From the NCBI RefSeq assembly GCF_002009175.1, contig NZ_CP018047.1, positions 7,493,001 through 7,557,000 on the forward strand: a stretch of 64,000 nt of DNA, in the 5' to 3' direction. Positions 16,913 to 25,282 of this stretch are shown here, in pieces. The notes under the pieces were generated by a model. That model was not told where the DNA came from, searched no databases, and saw only the letters and a list, made by a program, of their open reading frames with translations. The stretch comes from Streptomyces niveus. GTDB lineage: Bacteria; Actinomycetota; Actinomycetes; Streptomycetales; Streptomycetaceae. The number at the start of each line of letters is the position of its first letter. Position 1 is the first letter of the stretch. Made by a program: the position numbers and the translations under genes.

Positions 16913-17329
16913 TCAGGCGCCACGGCGCTGGTGGGCCGTGGCGCCGGTGGCCGGCTGGCTGGGTGGTACGGGTTGTGCTGTTTCCGGCAGACCGGGTGCG
17001 GGGGGCCTGATGTCGCGGGCGGCTTCGGCGAAGGCGTCCGGATCGAAGAGGTCGTCGGGGATGTTGACGATGTATCCGGCCATCAGGAGGGCGGGGACGG
17101 CGCGGGTGGCGAGCTGCTTCTTCGCGTCCTCGTCGAGGCGGCCGGGGACTTCGTGCCAGATGTAGGCGGGGCCGCCGGTTTCGACGGTGTGCCGTTCCAG
17201 GCCCAGTTGGTCCAGGAGGGCCAGGAGCGTTTCCGGGGCGCCGGTGGGTGTGTCGGCGTGGACGGTGTCGCTCAGGGCCTTGCGGTAGATCTCGACATCG
17301 GTGCCGTACTCGTCGGCCAGATTGGCCAT
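16913..17329 (-). CDS. Hypothetical protein
   Basis: 138 residues, not recognised. It contains the short motif LATRAVPALLMAGYIVNIPDD, which recurs as LATRAVARLRTVGYHVDCDE in the protein at 18780-19475 and, more weakly, in those at 17344-17997 and 28962-29414. All four therefore share a small alpha/beta unit ending in a GY-x-V strand and an acidic loop. GGAG lies seven bases before the ATG. Pro-rich C-terminus. Confidence 0.68.
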   Translation of the reverse strand: MANLADEYGTDVEIYRKALSDTVHADTPTGAPETLLALLDQLGLERHTVETGGPAYIWHEVPGRLDEDAKKQLATRAVPALLMAGYIVNIPDDLFDPDAFAEAARDIRPPAPGLPETAQPVPPSQPATGATAHQRRGA

Positions 17330-17343
17330 GTGGGTTCTCCAGT

Positions 17344-17997
17344 TCAGCGGCGGCGGGCGGCGGGCGCGGAGGGCTGTTCCACCGGTGTCGTCGCTGTCGT
17401 GCCGGGCGCCGTCCGCTCCGGGGTGCGAGCGAGGTGGTTGCGGGCGAGGAGGATCCGGTGGGCCGTGCGCAACAGCACCTCGGTGCTGTCTGCGAGCTGG
17501 GCGACGGGTTCCGGTTCCGCGCGCAGGGTGTCTGTATCCGCGGCCAGGGCGGTCCAGGCGGTCAGGACGACTTCCCGCACCAGCGTCAACAGGCCCATGG
17601 TGGGAGCGGCGACTGCGGTGAGGACCTCGGCGACCTCCCTGCTGCTGGTGGCGTCGGAGGCCCGTTCGACGAGCTGGGCGAGATGCCGCAGGGCGGCCTC
17701 CCGGTCCCTGTCCGGCGTGGCCAGGGCGTTCAGGGCGGGGTCGAGGTGGACGCTGTGGCCGGCGGCGAGGAGGACGTGGGAGGCGGCCGTGGCCTTCAGA
17801 CGCTGCTCCTCAGTGGCCAGGCCGTGGGGCAGACGGTGATAGTCGCCGCGCGGGCCGGGGTGGTTGACGAAGCCGGTCCGCTGGAGGGTGTCCGCAGCCT
17901 GCTCGGTGCCGCCGATGGCCACGACGAGCCCCGTACGGGGATCCTTGGTGACGGTGAGGTACTCCAGCACCCAGAAGTAGGGCTCTCCGTTTTTCAC
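17344..17997 (-). CDS. Hypothetical protein, paralogue of 18780-19475
   Basis: 217 residues. The N-terminal 90 residues (DTLQRTGFVNHP, then YHRLPHGLATEEQRLKATAA, then LLAAGHSVHLDP) align with the protein at 18780-19475 (ILQRTDWVPVV, YHRLPTGLDTAEETRLATRA, LRTVGYHVDCD). The C-terminal part is helical, and a Pro/Thr tail follows. The GTG start overlaps the upstream stop (GTGA). Function not known; the family seems restricted to this kind of element. Confidence 0.7.
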   Translation of the reverse strand: MKNGEPYFWVLEYLTVTKDPRTGLVVAIGGTEQAADTLQRTGFVNHPGPRGDYHRLPHGLATEEQRLKATAASHVLLAAGHSVHLDPALNALATPDRDREAALRHLAQLVERASDATSSREVAEVLTAVAAPTMGLLTLVREVVLTAWTALAADTDTLRAEPEPVAQLADSTEVLLRTAHRILLARNHLARTPERTAPGTTATTPVEQPSAPAARRR

Positions 17998-18755
17998 CGT
18001 GTCCTGACGGCCGGAGTTCGGGGCGTGACGGCCGTGGACGGCGGTGTGGCGGCCGGCGCGGTGGTGGGCGCGGTCCGGGCAGCCGGATGCTGGAGGCTGA
18101 TGCCGATGCCCAGTGCGTCGAGCTGCGGGCCGATCTCACGCACGGCAAGGGCCTGCGCGGCGGTGTCGTCGCCGGTGAGGCGGTAGATACCGGTCTGCTG
18201 GTCCTGGACGAAGCCGTTGGCCACCAAAACGGCGCCGGCGGTATCGGCGACGGGTGCGGTCGCGATGCTGCCGTCGGGCTGCCAGGTCATCACGACCCGG
18301 TCCGGCTGCGACGGCTGGACGCCGCCGATGGCGTGATGGCGGACTTGGGCGAGCGCGGTGTCGTAGCGGACCAGCAGGTCGGAGGCGACCTGTTCCGCGC
18401 TGATGAAGGGGTCGTCCGTCACGGCGATGCCGTCGGGCTCGCGCACGGCGCGGTATGCCTCGTCGGGCAGTGTGCGGGGGGCGAGGGCGGCGACGAGGAA
18501 CCCGTTGTGTCCGTCGTACCGGTCGAGGACGGCCAGTTGGGCGCCGTCGGTGCGGGTCAGGACAGCGGCCTGCCGCAGCGGATGAGTGGCGAGGGAGGCG
18601 GCGACGAGGTCCAGGTCCCAGATCCGGTCGGTGAGTTCGGAGAGGTCGTCCTTGTCCTCGGGCGGATGGCAGGTACTGGCCCATGCACCGGGGAGTTCAC
18701 CGGCGAGGAGGTCGGCGTAGGAGGCGAGGCGTTCGGAGGTGTCGTGGTCGTCCAT
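17994..18755 (-). CDS. Hypothetical protein, member of a three-copy family (with 29435 and 31982)
   Basis: 253 residues. The central layout is LPGAWASTCH, then RIWDLDLVAASLATHPLRQA, then LAVLDRYDGHNGFLVAALAP, then PDGIAVTDDPFISAEQVASD and a helix RYDTALAQVR. The same order occurs in the proteins at 31982-32506 (LPGTWTSHYH, RVWDLGHVHWAVTQFVLR, LYVIERPLKPGQFLVTPLQP, PSGIAVPGDPARAAAAVARR) and 29435-30616. The C-terminal 90 residues add a second unit (IATAPVADTAGAVLVANGFV). AAGGA lies four bases before the ATG. No known domain recognised. Confidence 0.72.
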   Translation of the reverse strand: MDDHDTSERLASYADLLAGELPGAWASTCHPPEDKDDLSELTDRIWDLDLVAASLATHPLRQAAVLTRTDGAQLAVLDRYDGHNGFLVAALAPRTLPDEAYRAVREPDGIAVTDDPFISAEQVASDLLVRYDTALAQVRHHAIGGVQPSQPDRVVMTWQPDGSIATAPVADTAGAVLVANGFVQDQQTGIYRLTGDDTAAQALAVREIGPQLDALGIGISLQHPAARTAPTTAPAATPPSTAVTPRTPAVRTR

Positions 18756-18779
18756 GGTGTCCTTGAAAAGTGGTGGGGA

Positions 18780-19475
18780 TCAGCGGCGCGGGGCGGCGGC
18801 CACCGGAGGCGGCGGGGTAGCCGGGGCGCGTGGCGGGGGCGGGCAGGCGCAGACGGCGGAGCGTTCGCGCTCCGTGGCGGGGACCTCGTTGGTGCAGGTC
18901 CTGCGGCCGGGCTGCGTCATCTGCCGGTCCGCCAGCGCGTTGCGGGTGTCGGAGAGATCGGTGCGGATGATCTGCAGGTACTCCTCGGCGAGGTGGCGCA
19001 GCCGCCGGGCGATGTGCGGGTCGGCCGGCTCACCGAGGCCCTCGTGGAACGCGGCGGTGGCGACGAGCACGTCGTCCAGGGCGGTGAGGATGCCGTCGTG
19101 CGCGGCGGTCAACTCAGTGAGAAAATCGGCGACTTCACCTGTGGTGGTGGCCGCGCGAATCTGCTCGGCGAGGTGCAGGATCTGGGCGCCGAGCGGGAGG
19201 TGGTGCTGCTCGTGCAGTTCGGTGTCGAACTCCTCGTCGCAGTCGACGTGGTAGCCCACGGTGCGCAGCCGGGCGACGGCACGGGTGGCGAGGCGGGTCT
19301 CCTCCGCGGTGTCGAGGCCGGTGGGGAGGCGGTGGTAGTGCTCGTGGACGCGTACGACGGGCACCCAGTCGGTGCGCTGGAGGATGCTGTGCGCTTCCGG
19401 ATCTCCGCCGCGGGCGAGGACTTCGCCGGAGTGCGGATCCCGGCGCAGGGTGAGCAGGCGGTCGGACAAGGTCAA
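18780..19475 (-). CDS. Hypothetical protein, paralogue of 17344-17997
   Basis: 231 residues. N-terminal unit as described for 17344-17997 (ILQRTDWVPVVRVHEHYHRL). The middle (about 85-175) is a long helical region with GALLEEY-like heptads (LRHLAEEYLQIIRTDLSDTR). The tail holds three Cys and a Pro/Ala-rich end (CACPPPPRAPATPP). The TTG start has AAAGG seven bases upstream. Function unknown. Confidence 0.7.
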   Translation of the reverse strand: MTLSDRLLTLRRDPHSGEVLARGGDPEAHSILQRTDWVPVVRVHEHYHRLPTGLDTAEETRLATRAVARLRTVGYHVDCDEEFDTELHEQHHLPLGAQILHLAEQIRAATTTGEVADFLTELTAAHDGILTALDDVLVATAAFHEGLGEPADPHIARRLRHLAEEYLQIIRTDLSDTRNALADRQMTQPGRRTCTNEVPATERERSAVCACPPPPRAPATPPPPVAAAPRR

Positions 19476-19506
19476 GCGGGGGCCTTTCTGCCGGCGAGGG
19501 GTCGGT

Positions 19507-20373
19507 TCACCGGGGGCTTCGTGCCGCAGGCACCGGTGGTGACGGGGTGGGCATGAGGGGGAGGGATGCCGTCGGGCCGGCCGCTTGACGCAGCGTGGTG
19601 GCGGTGGCGTCGAGGTCCTGCTGGATGCCGTGGAGGCGGCGGGCGATCCACTCCAGACGGTGCGCGGTGCCAGGGCCCTGCGTGCCGGGCTGGCGGGCGA
19701 TGCGGTGAGCGGTGTGCTCGACGAGCGCGCGCACCGCGGCCAGCGGACCGTCCTGTTCGTCGGCCAGTTGGGTCAGAACCGCGGCGAAGTGAGCTGCCGC
19801 GGTGGGCGCCGCCCGGACCGTGGCCGGCTGTTGCGGGGCGACGGGTAGGCGGGTGAGGCGAAGGTCGTGCTCGATGCGACGGGCTTCGTCCACTAGTCGT
19901 TTCACGAGGTCGGTGGGCTGGGGCTGCCAGGCGCCGTCGAGCCGGATGAGATTGGCGATCAGGTCGAGGCGTCCGGGTCTGCCCTGGACGGCGATCCAGT
20001 GGCAGCCGTTGGTGTCTCCCGGTATCTCGATGCCGGCGGTGCGGGCCAGGCGGTGGGCGGTTTCGGCCCACTCCGCACGGGACAGGTCACGGTCCTTTGG
20101 GTGAAGGCGGACGTCGAGGTGGAGGATCGCCCGCCGGTCGTCCTTCGCACTGGCGGCGAACGGATGCTCCAGCAGAGGTTCTTCGAGGTGCTGTGCCCAC
20201 TGGGCGGCGGTCCACGACGTCTGTTCGTCGTCGAGGGTGTAGGAGTCCAGGCCGGGCCAGTAGGCGATCACGGTGTGCTCGGCAAGGCCGTCCTCGAACG
20301 GCACCGGGCGCCCCAGCGCTTCGCTGAGTGGATCGTGTGGGGTGTGCGTGCGCTCGTTGACACGGGGGATCAC
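19507..20373 (-). CDS. Relaxase-like mobilization protein with degenerate metal site
   Basis: 288 residues. The first 190 residues follow the MobA/VirD2-type relaxases of actinobacterial plasmids: an MIPRV start, HTVIAYWPGLD, ILHLDVRLHPKDRDLSRAEW, AHRLARTAGI, HWIAVQGR, NLIRLDGAW and ARRIEHDLRL. In active relatives the segment after the W-x-A-V motif is a D-H-x-H-(I/V) metal-binding triad; here it reads GRLDLIANL, so the histidines are gone. The C-terminal 100 residues are helical with a basic Pro tail. It overlaps the upstream gene by GTGA. It may be a non-catalytic accessory or regulator, or a decayed relaxase; no intact relaxase was found in the window. Confidence 0.78.
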   Translation of the reverse strand: MIPRVNERTHTPHDPLSEALGRPVPFEDGLAEHTVIAYWPGLDSYTLDDEQTSWTAAQWAQHLEEPLLEHPFAASAKDDRRAILHLDVRLHPKDRDLSRAEWAETAHRLARTAGIEIPGDTNGCHWIAVQGRPGRLDLIANLIRLDGAWQPQPTDLVKRLVDEARRIEHDLRLTRLPVAPQQPATVRAAPTAAAHFAAVLTQLADEQDGPLAAVRALVEHTAHRIARQPGTQGPGTAHRLEWIARRLHGIQQDLDATATTLRQAAGPTASLPLMPTPSPPVPAARSPR

Positions 20374-21146
20374 CTGGCTGTGCCCCCGGTACGAGCCTGC
20401 GGGCGAAGGTCGCGGGCGATGGCGATCAGGGAGCGCTCACGCACGAGGTCGGCGTGGACCGTGATGTCGCCCGGCGGCAGAAGATCCAGGGCCCGGTCGA
20501 TGGCCGTGAGCCCTTCGTCGTACCGGCCGAGGCGGCGCAGGGCGCCCGCCATGCGGAAGAGCGCGATCGGGTCGTTGCCGGTGTCGAACGGCGGGCCGGA
20601 GCTGAGGGCCAGGAGCCGCTCGGCGCCCCGGTCCAGGTCCTGGCCGAGCCACAGGCCGTGCAGCAGAACGTGCCGTGTCTTGGCGTGATCACCGGCCGTC
20701 GCGAGGACCTCGTCCATCAGGGCCAGACCCACCTCGTGGGACTGGCCCAGCAGCGCGAACGCGTACAGGGCGCGGCTGTAGCAGTCCAGGGAAGACCGCA
20801 CGCCGGAGGGGAGTTGCTCGACGAACGCCTGAAGGGCCCGGGTGCGGAAGTCGTAGCGCAGCGCGCTCAAGTACAGATGCCGGTAGGCGCGTTCGGTGAC
20901 CGGATCCAGGCCGGCGGCACTGACCTGCTCCGGGCCGAGCAGACCCAGCACACTGTGCCCGGCGGCACGCGCCACCCACGCAGCATCCGCGCACACCTGC
21001 GCCGACTCCCGCCAGTCGGCGCCAAGTTCACAAAGATCCTCCGCCAGGCGTACGGGCCAGGACGGGTCGGCAGGCCAGGCGGAGGCCCGGGCCTGGGCTT
21101 CGAGGAGTGCGAGGATGCGGCCGGGGCCACGGGTGGGGAGGTTCAC
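20370..21146 (-). CDS. Hypothetical protein with TPR-like C-terminus
   Basis: 258 residues, all helical. The C-terminal third contains TPR-like helix pairs (ALRRLGRYDEGLTAIDRALD preceded by GAERLLALSSGPPF). The N-terminus (RILALLEAQARASAWPADPS) has no match I recognise. The GTG start overlaps the upstream stop, and its own stop overlaps the relaxase-like start (GTGA at both ends), so it is tightly coupled to the relaxase-like protein and may scaffold it. Confidence 0.7.
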   Translation of the reverse strand: MNLPTRGPGRILALLEAQARASAWPADPSWPVRLAEDLCELGADWRESAQVCADAAWVARAAGHSVLGLLGPEQVSAAGLDPVTERAYRHLYLSALRYDFRTRALQAFVEQLPSGVRSSLDCYSRALYAFALLGQSHEVGLALMDEVLATAGDHAKTRHVLLHGLWLGQDLDRGAERLLALSSGPPFDTGNDPIALFRMAGALRRLGRYDEGLTAIDRALDLLPPGDITVHADLVRERSLIAIARDLRPQARTGGTAR

Positions 21147-21580
21147 CGGCCGCTCCGCGCGTCGGTGATGTGCACGAGCTGATTGAGGGCGGTGGTGGTG
21201 TACCACCCGCAGTCGATCACCGCGTCGTGTGAGGCGTGCTTCGGCAGGAGGTGGTCCTCCATGGCCCGCAGGTGGATCAGGCAGTCGGGGCAGCGGCGCG
21301 AGAGGTGCACCAAGTAGCGGGGGTGCGCGGTGACGTACGTCTGTGCGCCGCCGGTGGCGTCGCGCAGCCGCCATCCGTTCTCGTCGGTCGGGGTGTGCCA
21401 GGACGGCGCGACCACACGCATCGCATCCCCCCACAGTTCGGCGCTGGCGACGCCTTTGATGACGACGACCTGGTCGCCCGGCTGGAAGTGTGGGTGGGTG
21501 ATGTCGCGGGCCGGGGTGAGCGGGTCGTGGGTCGGCGCGAACGCCGGGGGTGTCGGGGGAGGTGTCCAGGGCGGTGGCAT
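21143..21580 (-). CDS. Hypothetical protein
   Basis: 145 residues. FQPGDQVVVIKGVASAELWG suggests a small beta-barrel of KOW/SH3 type, and CPDCLIHLRAMEDHLLPKHA includes a CxxC pair and His residues that might bind a metal. AAGGA lies nine bases before the ATG. A promoter-like palindromic element (21620-21672) directly precedes it, so it probably begins a transcript with 20370 and 19507. The upstream frame 21277-22236 runs into it. Confidence 0.68.
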   Translation of the reverse strand: MPPPWTPPPTPPAFAPTHDPLTPARDITHPHFQPGDQVVVIKGVASAELWGDAMRVVAPSWHTPTDENGWRLRDATGGAQTYVTAHPRYLVHLSRRCPDCLIHLRAMEDHLLPKHASHDAVIDCGWYTTTALNQLVHITDARSGR

Positions 21581-22236
21581 CGGTGCGGGTCCTTCCGGAG
21601 CGGGGTGGCGGCGGGAGGATCAATGGTCCGGAGGATCGCCGGTTTGGCTAACCGGCGATTCCCGGCTATGTTCCGGCCGCTGTCAGCGGAACGGGGGTTC
21701 TCCGTTCCGCGGTCCGACTCGCCTGCCGCTTCGAGGAGTTCGAGCAGGTCAGCACCTTCTGTGTCGCGTTGGTCTATCCACCATCCGGCCCGGGTGACGG
21801 TGCGGGCCTTCTCCTCCAGTACTGCCCAGTCCTCTTCCTCCCAGGTGCCCTCGGTGACCAGTGCGGTGTGCGCGGCCGTCATCAGCTGGTGGCGCGAGCG
21901 CTCGCCCCAGTCGAGGGCCTTCTCCGGGCCTTCCAGCGGTGGCATGTCGAACCGGTGGGCCCAGGCGCGGGCGGCTTCCTGTTCCTCGGCCCGCCGGGCG
22001 GCGAGCCATTCCTCCTTGCCGGCTCCGCTGTCGCGTGCGGCTTTCCAGCAGTCGGTACAGTCGCGGGCGGCGAGCCAGCGGGTGAACGCGGCGCGCTTGT
22101 CGGCGGGCCGGTTCGACAGGTCGTGGGTGATCTCGTGACCACACGGGTGCTCGATGACGTAGCTGGTCGGGACCCCCGGGGAGTTCCGTTTGATGGGCGT
22201 GACGTTAGAGGTCGGGCTGTTGGTCTGGGGCTTCAA
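21277..22236 (-). CDS. Hypothetical Cys-containing protein; 3' end runs into the next gene
   Basis: 319-residue frame. Residues about 20-190 look genuine: SYVIEHPCGHEITHDLSN, FTRWLAARDCTDCWKAARDS (a CxxC pair with an earlier Cys/His, a possible zinc ribbon), then helical acidic stretches, ending near ADLLELLEAAGES. From there (about position 21690 leftwards) the frame crosses palindromic element A and reads 300 bp of the following gene out of frame without a stop. The natural 3' end seems lost, perhaps by insertion of the element. A TTG start has GAAAG eight bases upstream. First gene after the VWA gene. Confidence 0.55.
   Translation of the reverse strand: MKPQTNSPTSNVTPIKRNSPGVPTSYVIEHPCGHEITHDLSNRPADKRAAFTRWLAARDCTDCWKAARDSGAGKEEWLAARRAEEQEAARAWAHRFDMPPLEGPEKALDWGERSRHQLMTAAHTALVTEGTWEEEDWAVLEEKARTVTRAGWWIDQRDTEGADLLELLEAAGESDRGTENPRSADSGRNIAGNRRLAKPAILRTIDPPAATPLRKDPHRCHRPGHLPRHPRRSRRPTTRSPRPATSPTHTSSRATRSSSSKASPAPNCGGMRCVWSRRPGTPRPTRTDGGCATPPAAHRRTSPRTPATWCTSRAAAPTA
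21620..21672 (-). promoter_or_regulatory. Palindromic promoter/operator element A
   Basis: ATCGCCGGTT at 21635-21644 and AACCGGCGAT at 21650-21659 form a perfect 10-bp inverted repeat with a 5-bp centre. Read on the minus strand the element has AACATAGCCG before it and TCCGGACCATTGA after it; the same order occurs at 49780-49850 (plus strand) and, less perfectly, at 46240-46275. The gene start at 21580 lies about 45 bp downstream in the same direction. Confidence 0.65.
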
Positions 22237-22280
22237 ATCGAGTGCTTTCGTTGGCGGTTGGGGTGGTGGCCTGCGTCGTT

Positions 22281-24080
22281 TCAGCGTGTTCTGCGGATGG
22301 CGTCTGTGGCCGCTGTGGCGATGGCGGCGGGAGCGCTGGAGGGCTGGGGCAGGTGCAGCAAGGTGGTCCCCGGCAGGTGGCGGGATTCCGCGGTGAGGGT
22401 GAGCTGGAGTACGGCGCAGCCGGCGGTGGTGAGCTGCTTGACGCGGGTGACGGCTTGAGTGGTTTCGTCGTTGCTGTACCGGGCGTCGGTGACGATCACG
22501 AGGAGGCGGCCGGCGCCGGGGCGGCTGAGTTCGAGGCCGTGGTCGAGTGCGTCGATGGCGTTGCCGAGGTTGTGGTGGCCGCCGTTGGCAGTGAACGTCG
22601 TCACGCGCTCTGGTGCTCGGTGGGTGGGTCGGGTCAGTGCGGTCAGGTGCAGGTCGTAGGCGATGGTGGCGGTGAGGGAGTCGGGGTCGGTCTGGGCTGC
22701 TGCGCGTGCCACGATCCAGGCGGCGGACGCGACGGGCGCGCAGGCGGCACGCATGGAGCCGGAGACGTCGACGGCGATGCCCACACGCAGCGGTGGGGTG
22801 GGGGAGTTCCGGCGGCGGGTGTGGGTGAACGGTTCCGCGGTGGGGACCGACCCGGCCGCGCGCTGAGCGTCGCGGGCGAGGGCGGCACGCATGTTGAGGC
22901 GGCCGGGCGGGGTGGGGCTGGTGGTCCGCTCCTCGGTCCGCTCGCGGTAGGCGGCGGCGCGCAGGGCGCGGCTCAGGCGCGCGGCGGCACTCTGCTCGGC
23001 GGCGGTGGGCTTGCGGGTGCCGGTGACCGGGTTGCTGCGGGGCGCCGGTGTGCCGTCGGGGGTGACGGTGGTGCCACGGGTGTTGAAGACCGACGTGGCG
23101 GTGGCGGCGGCTTTGCGTCGCTGGCCGGCCCGCTGGGCGCGGTCTTGGGCCTGCGCCTTGGACTGCGCGGCCATGGCGTTGGTCGCTGCGGCCTGTGCCG
23201 CGAGGTCGGCGGCGTCGGTGGCTGCCGTGCTGTCCATGACGACCCCCACGGCGCCGGACAGCAGATCGGTGAGGTTCTCCGGCACGGGCAGGGCGGGGGC
23301 CGCGATGTCCAGAGCGTCGCACCATTCCTTCGCGTGCGCGAGCATGGTCGTGGCGTCGTGGTCGGCGCACCGGTGGGCTGCGGTCCAGATGCGGGTGAGG
23401 GTGGCCAGCAGGTTGGTGCCCAGCACCTTTTCGCACAGATCGGCGACGGCCCGGGTCTCGCCCGGGTCCAGGATGCCGACGTCACGGCGGCCGAGGACCA
23501 GGGCCGCCACGGCGGCTGCGTGCTCGATGCCCTGGAGGGTGGGGTGGGCGATGTCGGGCATGACCAGGGTTCGGGCACTGGTGCGCAGGTATGTGCGGTC
23601 CGTGGGCCGCGTGATGAGGTGTGCGCCTTCGACGCGGCTCTCCTCCAGCAGGAGCGCGGCCTCGACGACACGGGGGTCGGCTCCGGAAGGCTGTGTCCAG
23701 ACGGAGTGGGCCGCGTGCGCGGCCTCGTGGACGAACACTCCCCAGGCGGCGGGATACCGCTCCTCGTCGCCCACGATCCGCGGATGGATCTCGTGGGGCT
23801 TCAGCGGGGCGAACAGGCGGGCGTCGAACTCGACCTCGCCCAGAGTGGGGAAGAACGCGGCCGGTGCGCCGCTGCGCGTGCCGGGGCGGCAGGTGACGAG
23901 GAGGTCCTGGCGGCCGGAGAGGGCGACCAGCCGGTCGCCGAGTTCGGCTCCCACGCGCAGCCACAAGTGCGGGGAGGAACGGGGCTGCGCGGGCGGGGCG
24001 CCGTCGTCGTCCCAACGCGCGATGCCGGCGTCGTCGTCCCGGGTGGTGGCGGGGGACTGGACGTGGTGGTGGGCGCTCAT
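22281..24080 (-). CDS. VWA-domain protein with N-terminal HExxH metallopeptidase-like region
   Basis: 599 residues. N-terminal region (about 40-290): FVHEAAHAAHSVW carries an HExxH zinc motif, with a downstream acidic stretch LLLEESRVEGAH that could give the third ligand. C-terminal region (about 430-590): VGIAVDVSGSMRAACAPVAS is the MIDAS DxSxS of a von Willebrand A domain, and LLVIVTDARYSND supplies the later Asp. This metallopeptidase-like plus VWA layout recalls DUF2201-type proteins and the VWA partners of MoxR ATPases. The ATG overlaps the stop of the AAA ATPase gene (ATGA), confirming the pair. Probably an ATP-driven remodelling or chaperone system; substrate unknown. Confidence 0.88.
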   Translation of the reverse strand: MSAHHHVQSPATTRDDDAGIARWDDDGAPPAQPRSSPHLWLRVGAELGDRLVALSGRQDLLVTCRPGTRSGAPAAFFPTLGEVEFDARLFAPLKPHEIHPRIVGDEERYPAAWGVFVHEAAHAAHSVWTQPSGADPRVVEAALLLEESRVEGAHLITRPTDRTYLRTSARTLVMPDIAHPTLQGIEHAAAVAALVLGRRDVGILDPGETRAVADLCEKVLGTNLLATLTRIWTAAHRCADHDATTMLAHAKEWCDALDIAAPALPVPENLTDLLSGAVGVVMDSTAATDAADLAAQAAATNAMAAQSKAQAQDRAQRAGQRRKAAATATSVFNTRGTTVTPDGTPAPRSNPVTGTRKPTAAEQSAAARLSRALRAAAYRERTEERTTSPTPPGRLNMRAALARDAQRAAGSVPTAEPFTHTRRRNSPTPPLRVGIAVDVSGSMRAACAPVASAAWIVARAAAQTDPDSLTATIAYDLHLTALTRPTHRAPERVTTFTANGGHHNLGNAIDALDHGLELSRPGAGRLLVIVTDARYSNDETTQAVTRVKQLTTAGCAVLQLTLTAESRHLPGTTLLHLPQPSSAPAAIATAATDAIRRTR

Positions 24081-25282
24081 CGCGAGCGGCCCCGTTGTGC
24101 GGAGCCGGTGCTGCCCGGGGGCTGCCGGGCGGCTGAGGCGGGGAGCTGCTTGCCGAGGGTGAGGGGCGCGATCTTCTTGACGCCGGCAGCCTTGATGACG
24201 GCGGCGGCGACGGTGTCGCGGTCCTCCACCGGGGCGATGCCGACCAGGTTCGCGAGCGCGGCCTTGGTGCCGAGGACGGCCTCGGTCTTCTGGTAGCTGA
24301 GCAGTTCCCGCAGTTGGGGGGCCCAGCCCAGCTCGCCGAGTTCGACCTGGCGGGCGAGGTGTCGGGCGACCCGGACCACCCGCGCATCGATCCTCAAGGC
24401 CAGGGCGAGGTCATAGTCCGTGCCGATCTGGATCTGCACGCTGAACCGGCTCGCGAGCGCCTCCGTCAACACCGCGCCGTGGACGCCGGGATTGTGGCCC
24501 GCCACCACGTAGAAGCCCGGCTCGGCCTTGATGGTCTCGCCCTTGTGGGCCTTGACCTGGATCTGCCGGCGCCCGTCCATCGCGGGATACAGCGCCGCCA
24601 GGACCTTCGGTGAGATCAAGGTGGCATCGTCGATCAGCAGGGCGCGGCCCTCAGTCATCGCGGTGACCAGCGGACCGTACTGGAAGACGTAGGCTCCCGC
24701 GTCGCCTTGCGTGTACTCGCCGATCAAGTCGCCGACCGTGGTGTCGCCGTCACCGGCGACGGTGAGCAGGTCCTCGAACGCCGCCTCCACCAACGACGTC
24801 TTGCCGGTGCCCGGAGGGCCGTAGAGCAGCACTGGCACGTCGGCGTCGCGCAGCCGGTTCAACGCCTCGACGTCGGGCAGGTCGGCCAGCTCCCTCGGGT
24901 GGTAGAGCTGGCCTCCCGCGCGGCGGATCGGGCCGGTCTGCCTGGGCGTGGCTGCTGCGGGAACGGTCGTGCGGGCCGTGGCTGCCTGGGCGCGGGGAGA
25001 GTGGGTGCCCGGTGGGCTGATCACAGCCCTCTGCGCGGCTGCGGCGGTTTTCGCGTTCGCGCGGAACTCCGGTTGTCCACTTCCGCCTTGGTCGGCCTCG
25101 CCCCGTCGCACCAGGGTGAGGGCGGCGTTGCGGACGGCGCCGTGGGAGTGGCCCAGCTGCCTGGCCATGTCCCCGATGGTGAGCGTGTCCGCCGGCCGGT
25201 CGGCCAGCAGCCGGGCCACCTTGGCACGTAGTTCGCCGGCCTTGGTACGCGCTGGACTGGTAGGCGTCCCGGGTGTGGTCAA
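24077..25282 (-). CDS. MoxR/CbbQ-type AAA+ ATPase with N-terminal HTH-like region
   Basis: 401 residues. Residues about 10-70 (ELRAKVARLLADRPADTLTI, GDMARQLGHSHGAVRNAALT) form a winged-helix-like segment. The AAA+ domain follows: Walker A LYGPPGTGKTSLVEAAF at about 153, GDLIGEYTQGDAG, Walker B RALLIDDATLISPKVLAAL, sensor 1 in VVAGHNPG, and the arginine-finger region LASRFSVQI. This is the MoxR/CbbQ clade, which remodels proteins with VWA partners; the VWA gene overlaps its stop. The TTG start has AAGGGG seven bases upstream and overlaps the preceding frame (TTGA). Confidence 0.92.
   Translation of the reverse strand: MTTPGTPTSPARTKAGELRAKVARLLADRPADTLTIGDMARQLGHSHGAVRNAALTLVRRGEADQGGSGQPEFRANAKTAAAAQRAVISPPGTHSPRAQAATARTTVPAAATPRQTGPIRRAGGQLYHPRELADLPDVEALNRLRDADVPVLLYGPPGTGKTSLVEAAFEDLLTVAGDGDTTVGDLIGEYTQGDAGAYVFQYGPLVTAMTEGRALLIDDATLISPKVLAALYPAMDGRRQIQVKAHKGETIKAEPGFYVVAGHNPGVHGAVLTEALASRFSVQIQIGTDYDLALALRIDARVVRVARHLARQVELGELGWAPQLRELLSYQKTEAVLGTKAALANLVGIAPVEDRDTVAAAVIKAAGVKKIAPLTLGKQLPASAARQPPGSTGSAQRGRSR

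Noticed and set aside
22242..24296. Plus-strand open frame of 684 codons
   Set aside because: It is the shadow of the VWA gene: Gly/Val/Ala-rich composition and no motif, while the minus-strand frame has VWA and HExxH motifs.
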